A stretch of 46,449 bases of DNA, from positions 1 through 46,449 of the forward strand of contig JAUCQC010000087.1 in assembly GCA_030372965.1 (NCBI GenBank). Direction: 5' to 3'. The position numbers were made by a program, and so were the translations under genes. The number at the start of each line of letters is the position of its first letter. Within the stretch, counting starts at the first letter, position 1. Positions 41,264 to 46,449 of the stretch are shown piece by piece. This stretch comes from a bacterium. GTDB lineage: Bacteria; Zhuqueibacterota; QNDG01; DTFT01. Under the pieces are notes generated by a model. That model saw only the letters and a list, made by a program, of their open reading frames with translations, searched no databases and was not told the origin of the DNA.

Positions 41264-41348
41264 GCCGCGGCGGGGCCGTTTTGTCGAATGCAAGCCGGCG
41301 CGGAGGCGCGAAGGTTTCGGGTGAGAATCCCGGGAAAGGATTTCCTGC

Positions 41349-42392
41349 ATGAAAAACCTGTTCCGATTCGGTGCGTCGTCCGCGGTCACACTCGCGGTCT
41401 GGATGCTGTCCTGCGCCGGTTCTCCCGCGATCCGCGTGGACGTGCTGAAGCCCGCCGCCATCCATCTGCCGGGCGTGCGCAAGCTGGCCATCGCCGATTT
41501 TCAGGGCCCCGGGTCGTCCGGTGGGCAGATCTCCACTCTGGTCCAATCCCAGCTTCTGCAGGGGGGACACTTCGAAATCGTGGAGAGGGAACGGCTGACC
41601 CGCATCCTCGACGAGCAGAAACTCGGCATGGCCGGCGTGGTGGACGAATCCACGGCCAAACAGGTCGGCCGGCTTCTCGGCGTGGACGCGCTGATCTTCG
41701 GCGAGGTCAGCCGGTACGGTGTCGAGAAGGACGAAGTCGGAACGGAGAAGGTGGAGAAAAAGGAAGGCACCGGGAAATACGAGACCGTCATCGAAAAGAA
41801 CGTCTTCACCGGTAAGAAGCACAAGGTGAAGCGGGAGATCATGCGCACCGTCTGGGTGGATCAGAAATACCGCATCCGGCGCGGAACCGTGGCCGTGCAT
41901 TTCAGGGTGGTGGACGTGGAGACGGGCAAGCTGCTCGCGGCCCACACCGACTCGAAGAGCTATACCAGCGACAAGGTCGTGGACGGGGGGTCCGCGGCGC
42001 TCAAGCCCGAAGGCGAAATTCTGAACGACCTATCCCTGTCCATCGCCAGGACTTTCACCGAACTCATCGCCCCGCATTCGGTTTCCGAAAGGCGTGTCCT
42101 GGAGCCGGGATCCGGCAAGATGGAGGAGGGAAAACGCTTCGCCCAGGCCGGCCTCTGGCCGGAGGCCGTGTCCGCGTTCGAGGATGCCCTGAAGACCGCG
42201 CCTTCCGATCCGGCCGCGAATTACAACCTCGGCATCGCCCTCGAGGTTCAGGGAGACCTGGACGGGGCTGAGACCCTGTTCAAGAAGGCCCTCGGCCTGA
42301 AATCCAAAAAACTCTACATCGACGCTTTGTCCAGGATCCGCCAGGAGAAACTGGAGAAAGCCAGGCTCGAAGAACAGATGCGGGACCGCTGA
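41349..42392 (+). CDS. CsgG/HfaB-like lipoprotein with C-terminal TPR
   Basis: 347 residues. The N-terminus has a lipoprotein-like signal (AVWMLSC|AGS). 'VRKLAIADFQGPGSSGGQISTLVQSQLLQGGHFEIVERERLTRILDEQKLGMAGVVDESTAKQVGRLLGVDALIFGEVSRY' is the CsgG/HfaB pattern of pore-forming or anchoring lipoproteins. A Lys/Glu-rich insert (~residues 122-165) is unusual. Residues ~258-335 are two TPR-like repeats ('FAQAGLWPEAVSAFEDALKTAPSDPAANYNLGIALEVQGDLDGAETLFKKAL'). No curli genes are nearby, so a more general role in envelope export is likely. Confidence 0.84.
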   Translation: MKNLFRFGASSAVTLAVWMLSCAGSPAIRVDVLKPAAIHLPGVRKLAIADFQGPGSSGGQISTLVQSQLLQGGHFEIVERERLTRILDEQKLGMAGVVDESTAKQVGRLLGVDALIFGEVSRYGVEKDEVGTEKVEKKEGTGKYETVIEKNVFTGKKHKVKREIMRTVWVDQKYRIRRGTVAVHFRVVDVETGKLLAAHTDSKSYTSDKVVDGGSAALKPEGEILNDLSLSIARTFTELIAPHSVSERRVLEPGSGKMEEGKRFAQAGLWPEAVSAFEDALKTAPSDPAANYNLGIALEVQGDLDGAETLFKKALGLKSKKLYIDALSRIRQEKLEKARLEEQMRDR

Positions 42393-42433
42393 TCTCCCGC
42401 ATCGGGAGTCGGCCGGACCGGAGGCGTTTGACC

Positions 42434-43186
42434 ATGCACGCGGACGAACTGGAACGCTGGCTCGACGGCGTTCTGAACATCGGGAATATACCGGATTCCA
42501 GCCTGAACGGCATCCAGGTCGGCAACCGGGGTTCCGTCACCCGGGTGGCGCTCGCAGTGGACGCCTCGGAAGCCTCCATTTCCGGAGCGGCTTCCGCCGG
42601 AGCGGAATTTCTCATCGTCCATCACGGCCTGATCTGGGACAAACCCTTTCCCTGGCGCGGCCCGGCGCTGGGCCGGATGAGGCGGCTCATTGAATCGGAT
42701 ATCGCCCTGTACGCCGCCCATCTGCCGCTCGACCTGCATCCCGAGCTGGGGAACAACGCCCAATTGTGCAAAAAGATGGGATGGGAACGGACCTCGGAAT
42801 TCGGATCCTATCATGGAGTCCTGATCGGCAGAAAAACGGTGTTCGAAGTGCCTGTGCCTTTGAACGACCTGACCGCCCGCCTCGGGTCGCTCCTCGGCGC
42901 GGAGCCGACGGTATGGCGTTTCGGGCCGGATACCGCGGCCAGCGCGGCAGTGGTGAGCGGCAGGGCGCTCAGCATGCTCGATCAGGCGGTTCGGGAGAGG
43001 TGCGATGTCTTCATCACGGGCGAAACCGGGCATGAATCGTACTGGTTCGCGGCAGAAGCCGGAATCAACGTGATTTTCGGGGGGCATTACGCCACCGAGA
43101 CCTGGGGACTGGCCGCGCTGGGGGATAAAATCAAGGAAGAATGCGGACTGGATACCGTGTTTCTGGACCGGCCAACCGGTTATTAA
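42434..43186 (+). CDS. Nif3-like dinuclear metal-centre protein
   Basis: 250 residues. Metal-site motifs of the NIF3/YbgI family are in order: 'SLNGIQVGN', 'LIVHHGLIWDKPFPWRGP', 'YAAHLPLDLHPELGNNAQL' and 'TGETGHESYWFAAEAGINVIFGGHYATETWG'. These proteins form hexameric rings with two metals per subunit and have been linked to GTP cyclohydrolase-like chemistry and oxidative-damage protection, but the role is not settled. Length is the short, single-domain form. Confidence 0.95.
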   Translation: MHADELERWLDGVLNIGNIPDSSLNGIQVGNRGSVTRVALAVDASEASISGAASAGAEFLIVHHGLIWDKPFPWRGPALGRMRRLIESDIALYAAHLPLDLHPELGNNAQLCKKMGWERTSEFGSYHGVLIGRKTVFEVPVPLNDLTARLGSLLGAEPTVWRFGPDTAASAAVVSGRALSMLDQAVRERCDVFITGETGHESYWFAAEAGINVIFGGHYATETWGLAALGDKIKEECGLDTVFLDRPTGY

Positions 43187-43258
43187 GGGCATGATTTTTG
43201 TAGGGTTCGACATTAAAACCCGTTCAACGCGCCGGATCGTGCAATTTGAAAGGTTTTC

Positions 43259-45250
43259 ATGTTCAACCGTCGAACCGTGGATAACAAAATTCTGTTCCCC
43301 GTGCTCCTGTGGACAGGGCTCCTGCTCATTCTCAGCTCCATATCCGCTGTCCTCTACATGCGGAAAAACGCCCGGGAAAAGGTTCACAGCGAATCCATGG
43401 CCCTGATCCGGCTGAATGCCGGTTCCATTTCCGGCTATTTTACCTCCCGCGGCCGCGTCGTCACCACATTCTTCGATAATCCCTTCCTGATCGATTATTT
43501 CCGCAGTTACCGCCAGCGAGCCGGCGCGCTCGGGCCGGTTTTTCCGGCGATCACCCGGTGTTTTCAGAACGTCCTGGATTCGGATACCACGATCGAGTCG
43601 ATTTTTTTCGCGGACGAATCCACCGGAGAATACTTTGACGAGGAGGGCCGCTACGCGGATGCCGGTTATTCCGCCAAGAACCGGCCCTGGTGGAAGCGCA
43701 CGCTGGAGCAGAACCGCCTGTACTGCGGAAGTCCCGATTTCGACATCGCGGACAGCACCATATCGGCTTCAATTCTGATGCCCATCCGCGAAAGCGGGGG
43801 ACAGGTGCTCGGTGTGGGGGGAATCGACATTCTCATCACCACGGTTTCGTCGATCGTCGAGACCACCCGCTATCAGGGGAAAGGACAGGCTTTTCTGACC
43901 GACGAACAGGGCCGGATGGTCTGCTTTCCGGGAATTCCGCCCTCGGTTTCCATGCTGCACGACCTGTCGGCCGTGGATTCCCTTCTGCCGTCGAGTTCCG
44001 GTTTCAAAAGACTGGCGGCCGCGATGGGCCGTTCCGATGAAGGATCCGTCACCCTGCGGTGGGACGGCAAACGGCATGTGGCTCTGTTCGTCCCCGTTCG
44101 GGCCGAATCCCCGTATCTGAACTGGAAGCTGGGTCTGCTGATCCCGGAGAGAACCATCACCTCGCCGGTCCGCCGCCTGACCTGGATTTCACTGATTTCG
44201 GCCCTGGCCGCCATTCTGCTCGTTTTTGTGGCGGTGTCCGCGGTGGTGCACCGGACGGTGCGGCCCCTGCAGGCGCTGGCCCGCCGGCTGGACGAGATGG
44301 CCAACCACGAAGGCGACCTGACGCAGGACCTGCCGGTCGAGACCAGCGACGTCATCGGTCAGACCGCCCGCAATTTCAACCTGTTCATCGGCCAGATCCG
44401 GAACCTGCTCAGGCGCGTGCTGGACAATACGCGGGACCTCGTGAGCCGGACGGAGCATCTTCAGCATCAGTCCGAATCCATCTCGGAAGGCGCGCGTCTG
44501 ATGACGCGTCAGGCCCAGCTGGCGGCCGTGACTTCAGACCAGATGATGCGCAGTCTCGACGAAATCGCGCTGGGCGTCACCCGGGTCGTGGACGCTTCGA
44601 TCCGGTCCAACCGTTCGGTGATCGACGGCGAAAGCATGGTCGGCCAGCGCCGGAACCGCATGAAGGAAACGCTCGACCAGGTCACGCAGATATCCGGGGA
44701 GATGGAGAAGCTGTACTCGGTGTCCCAGGACCTGACGCAGGCCGTGGACGCGATCAAGGAGATCACCGGTCAGGTGACCATTCTTGCGATGAACGCCTCG
44801 ATCGAAGCCGTCCGCGCCGGGGAACACGGGCAGGCTTTCTCGGTCATCGCGGAGGAGATCCAGAACCTCAGCGGCCGGGCGCAGGAGTCCAATCAGCGGA
44901 CGTTTTCCGTCATCCAGGATTTCCGGAAGAGGCTGGACGGTTTCCGCGGCCAGCTTCAGACGGTCCGCGACCGCATCACGGACGAATTCGCTTCATCCGA
45001 GGAGATGCACCGGACCTTCGAATCCGTCAGCGAAACCGTCGGGCGCACGGCCTCGGCGGCCGAGGACATGAAAAACCAGACCGAACACCAGTCCAAAGCC
45101 CTGAGGGAGATCAACCAGAACATCCAGAGCATTTCGGAGGCGTGCGATCAGATCGCGCGCGGCATTTTGGAATCGTTCACGGAGATCACCGCGGTCACGA
45201 ACCGGGTGAAGGATCTGAGCGAATCCGCGGACGCGTTCCGGGTCGAATGA
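43259..45250 (+). CDS. Methyl-accepting chemotaxis protein with dCache-like sensor
   Basis: 663 residues. TM1 at ~11-34; an exported sensor at ~35-306 with dCache-type phrases ('ESIFFADESTGEYFDEEGRYADAGYSAKNRPWWKRTLEQNRLYCGSPDFDIADSTISASILMPIRESGGQVLGVGGIDI'); TM2 at ~307-331; HAMP ~332-385; signalling domain ~386-663. The hairpin tip reads 'AMNASIEAVRAGEHGQAFSVIAEEIQNLSGRAQESN', diverged from the usual '[26 protein letters not shown]'. Cache sensors bind small molecules such as amino or carboxylic acids. No che or flagellar genes are in the window, so the output pathway lies elsewhere. Confidence 0.94.
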   Translation: MFNRRTVDNKILFPVLLWTGLLLILSSISAVLYMRKNAREKVHSESMALIRLNAGSISGYFTSRGRVVTTFFDNPFLIDYFRSYRQRAGALGPVFPAITRCFQNVLDSDTTIESIFFADESTGEYFDEEGRYADAGYSAKNRPWWKRTLEQNRLYCGSPDFDIADSTISASILMPIRESGGQVLGVGGIDILITTVSSIVETTRYQGKGQAFLTDEQGRMVCFPGIPPSVSMLHDLSAVDSLLPSSSGFKRLAAAMGRSDEGSVTLRWDGKRHVALFVPVRAESPYLNWKLGLLIPERTITSPVRRLTWISLISALAAILLVFVAVSAVVHRTVRPLQALARRLDEMANHEGDLTQDLPVETSDVIGQTARNFNLFIGQIRNLLRRVLDNTRDLVSRTEHLQHQSESISEGARLMTRQAQLAAVTSDQMMRSLDEIALGVTRVVDASIRSNRSVIDGESMVGQRRNRMKETLDQVTQISGEMEKLYSVSQDLTQAVDAIKEITGQVTILAMNASIEAVRAGEHGQAFSVIAEEIQNLSGRAQESNQRTFSVIQDFRKRLDGFRGQLQTVRDRITDEFASSEEMHRTFESVSETVGRTASAAEDMKNQTEHQSKALREINQNIQSISEACDQIARGILESFTEITAVTNRVKDLSESADAFRVE

Positions 45251-45326
45251 ACGGACCGCCGATCCGCGCGGTGAAGGACGTGAACCCCGGTCACGGAAAC
45301 CTGTTTTTCGAGGTTTTAAAAAAGCA

Positions 45327-45355
45327 TTTTCAATTTCGAAAATAAATTGTATATT
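45327..45355 (+). promoter_or_regulatory. Promoter of the lysine-rich protein gene
   Basis: TTTTCA (45327-45332) and TATATT (45350-45355) are spaced by 17 bases in a sharply AT-rich stretch. An imperfect palindrome, ATTTTC (45326-45331) with GAAAAT (45338-45343), overlaps the -35 box and could be an operator. Confidence 0.58.
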
Positions 45356-45407
45356 GAATCAGGTCATTTTTTGTCCGGCGGATGGATCTCAGAGGAAGGA
45401 GCGCATC

Positions 45408-45596
45408 ATGAAAAGGACGACGCACCGCAGCAGCACCGGAACCAAGCTGTATGCCGTACGGGATTCGAAGGGACGCTTCAAGGACATCCAATCCTACAAG
45501 AAATCCCACGCGGCGGACCTGAAGAAGAAGAGCAAAGCCGAAAAATCGAAAGCCAAGACGAAAGCGAAACCCAAGGCCAAGTCCAAAAAGAAATAA
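45408..45596 (+). CDS. Small lysine-rich protein with conserved N-terminal core
   Basis: 62 residues from ATG 45408, preceded by GAGGAAGGAG. The first ~36 residues ('RTTHRSSTGTKLYAVRDSKGRFKDIQSYKKSH') form a compact motif that I recall from widespread small bacterial proteins of unknown function. The last ~25 residues are almost only Lys, Ala, Ser, Thr and Pro ('KAKTKAKPKAKSKKK'), like histone H1-type tails, which suggests nucleic-acid binding. It has its own AT-rich promoter and a strong terminator, so it is an independent single-gene unit. Confidence 0.85.
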   Translation: MKRTTHRSSTGTKLYAVRDSKGRFKDIQSYKKSHAADLKKKSKAEKSKAKTKAKPKAKSKKK

Positions 45597-45616
45597 TTCC
45601 ACCATCGTTCATGATT

Positions 45617-45673
45617 CCCCTTCGCGCAGGTTCCGGTGACGGATCCGTCGGTTCCCGCGAAGGGGATTTTTTT
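45617..45673 (+). terminator. Strong intrinsic terminator
   Basis: A perfect 10-bp stem (CCCCTTCGCG at 45617-45626 with CGCGAAGGGG at 45656-45665) is followed by A and seven T (45667-45673). The loop contains a further small palindrome, GACGGATCCGTC. It ends the lysine-rich gene's transcript. Confidence 0.88.
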
Positions 45674-45705
45674 CGCTGGTTCCGTTTCGCACGGATTCGA
45701 AAAGC

Positions 45706-45711
45706 GGGAGG
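45706..45711 (+). promoter_or_regulatory. Ribosome-binding site pointing to a non-ATG start
   Basis: GGGAGG is five bases before an in-frame ATC (45717) of the cupin gene. No in-frame ATG, GTG or TTG lies at a usable distance, which is why the start of that gene is uncertain. Confidence 0.45.
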
Positions 45712-45716
45712 ACGCC

Positions 45717-46199
45717 ATCGATCATTCCCATGAAGTCGAGGGAATCATCCGCCGACACGGCATGGAATGCCACGTCGAGGGCGGCTGGTTCCGGGAGCTG
45801 TACCGTTCCACGGACCGCGTCCGCCATTCGGACGGCCGGGAACGGAACGCGTCGACGGCCATCCATTATCTCCTGACGGGCGGATCGGTCGGCCGGTGGC
45901 ACCGGGTGGCGTCGGACGAACTCTGGCATTTCTGCGAGGGTCAGGCCCTGGAACTGCATGAAATCCCCTCGGATCTTTCGCGCCACACGGTCCACCGCCT
46001 GGATGCGGCGGCGGGCGAATGGTTCCACGTCGTTCCGGCGGGGAGCTGGCAGGCCGCCCGCACCACGGGCGATTTTTCACTGGTCACATGCGTGGTGGCG
46101 CCGGGATTCGAGTACGCGGATTTCCGCCTGCTCTCGGATGAGCCGGAGGCCCTGGAACGCATCGTACGCCGGCACCCCGGGATCGAGGCTTTCCTGTGA
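45717..46199 (+). CDS. DUF985-type cupin protein (start uncertain)
   Basis: About 160 residues. 'EVEGIIRRHGMECHVEGGWFRELYRS', 'STAIHYLLTGGSVGRWHRVASDELWHFCEGQALELHEI' and 'VVPAGSWQAARTTGDFSLVTCVVAPGFEYADFRL' are the motifs of the DUF985 cupin family, with His and Glu positions for a metal or ligand. The frame is open back to GTG 45636, but that codon lies inside the loop of a strong terminator and the extra residues do not look like family sequence. The best ribosome-binding site instead fits ATC 45717, just before the conserved helix. Both starts are given as possibilities. Function of the family is unknown; the fold resembles sugar-binding cupins. Confidence 0.85.
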   Translation: MDHSHEVEGIIRRHGMECHVEGGWFRELYRSTDRVRHSDGRERNASTAIHYLLTGGSVGRWHRVASDELWHFCEGQALELHEIPSDLSRHTVHRLDAAAGEWFHVVPAGSWQAARTTGDFSLVTCVVAPGFEYADFRLLSDEPEALERIVRRHPGIEAFL

Positions 46200-46236
46200 T
46201 GCTTCGGCCGTTCGCCGGTCCGGGACGGCGCCTCCG

Positions 46237-46449
46237 ATGACCGCGCCGCCGAAGACCCTGTCCTGGATGGGGGACAGGCTCAGGCTGCTGGACCAGCGCC
46301 GGCTGCCCGCGGAAACGGCGACCATCGACTGCCGCACGCCGGATGAAGTCGCCGGAGCCATACGGAACATGACGGTGCGGGGCGCTCCGGCCATCGGCGT
46401 GACGGCCGCTTTCGGCCTCGCGCTCGCGGCATCACGCTGCGCTTCTCCT
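46237..46449 (+). CDS. mtnA: S-methyl-5-thioribose-1-phosphate isomerase (3' partial)
   Basis: 71 codons remain before the window ends. 'LSWMGDRLRLLDQRRLPAET' and 'AIRNMTVRGAPAIGVTAAFGLALA' match the N-terminal domain of MtnA (an eIF2B-like fold). The enzyme isomerises methylthioribose 1-phosphate in methionine salvage. ATG 46237 gives the usual N-terminal length; ATG 46267 would cut into conserved sequence. No clear ribosome-binding site is seen. Confidence 0.92.
   Translation, partial: MTAPPKTLSWMGDRLRLLDQRRLPAETATIDCRTPDEVAGAIRNMTVRGAPAIGVTAAFGLALAASRCASP

Noticed and set aside
41264-41348. Possible riboswitch before the CsgG-like gene
   Set aside because: Some riboswitch-like words and a small CGGG/CCCG stem are present, but no known class fits when aligned by eye.
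43213-43240. Sigma-28-like promoter before the chemoreceptor (TAAA ... CCGGATC)
   Set aside because: Spacing is two bases too short and the -10 match is poor.
1-46449. CRISPR arrays, prophage or insertion sequences
   Set aside because: No regularly spaced direct repeats, integrase, transposase or phage structural genes were found.

Overview
The window looks like one end of a metagenome-assembled contig from an uncultured, GC-rich, mainly anaerobic, double-membraned bacterium. A sequencing adapter (Nextera read 1) occupies bases 9-41, so the first gene is cut at an artificial edge. Clues to lineage are C-terminal YPNPFN/FlgD-like sorting domains, a PorV-like outer-membrane barrel, DUF5777-like and DUF6599-like proteins, pyruvate:ferredoxin oxidoreductase, rubrerythrins and superoxide reductase. 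These suggest an FCB-type candidate phylum or an Aminicenantes-like lineage; the sequence alone does not settle which. All 48 genes I support lie on the + strand. I see no tRNA, rRNA, CRISPR array or transposase. No gap exceeds 300 bases; the longest, 19575-19850, holds degenerate inverted repeats and the leader of the PFOR gene.

Region 1 (42-14273) is an envelope block: a large secreted Fn3 protein and a smaller one, both with type IX/FlgD-like C-termini, a PorV-type barrel fused to a TPR region, an Fn3 plus barrel protein, then a Ton-like motor (ExbB with an added periplasmic domain, two ExbDs, a TonB-like protein) and a 1063-residue TPR-PEGA-NHL protein. Together they look like a surface display or secretion apparatus with its own proton-driven motor. 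Region 2 (14270-16009) holds a lipid kinase and a MEMO-family protein.

Region 3 (16006-29245) is a redox, iron and sulfur island. It opens with a PerR-type regulator whose promoter carries a near-consensus PerR box. There follow an exported superoxide-reductase-like protein with an incomplete iron site, a DUF5777-like barrel, rubrerythrin, a ferritin-like protein, rubredoxin, ferritin, PFOR, a complete superoxide reductase, another ferritin-like protein and a small His-containing membrane protein. It continues with a cysteine desulfurase, an IscU-MIP18 fusion, TusA, a DsrE-like protein, a nitroreductase and an NqrF-like flavoreductase that is frameshifted at a run of eight G. The genes can be read as one peroxide/superoxide detoxification, iron storage and Fe-S repair programme built around the oxygen-sensitive PFOR.

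Region 4 (29274-46449) is mixed: two exported proteins of unknown role, lipoyl synthase on what looks like a leaderless transcript, an acyl-CoA ligase, an EF-G paralogue, a HIT protein and a cyclophilin lipoprotein in a tight chain, a flavin reductase, DAHP synthase, a TlpA-like thioredoxin, a CoA-binding protein, a DUF486 membrane protein, a barrel-like protein, a CsgG-TPR lipoprotein, a Nif3-like protein, a chemoreceptor, a lysine-rich small protein ending at a strong terminator, a DUF985 cupin and the start of mtnA.
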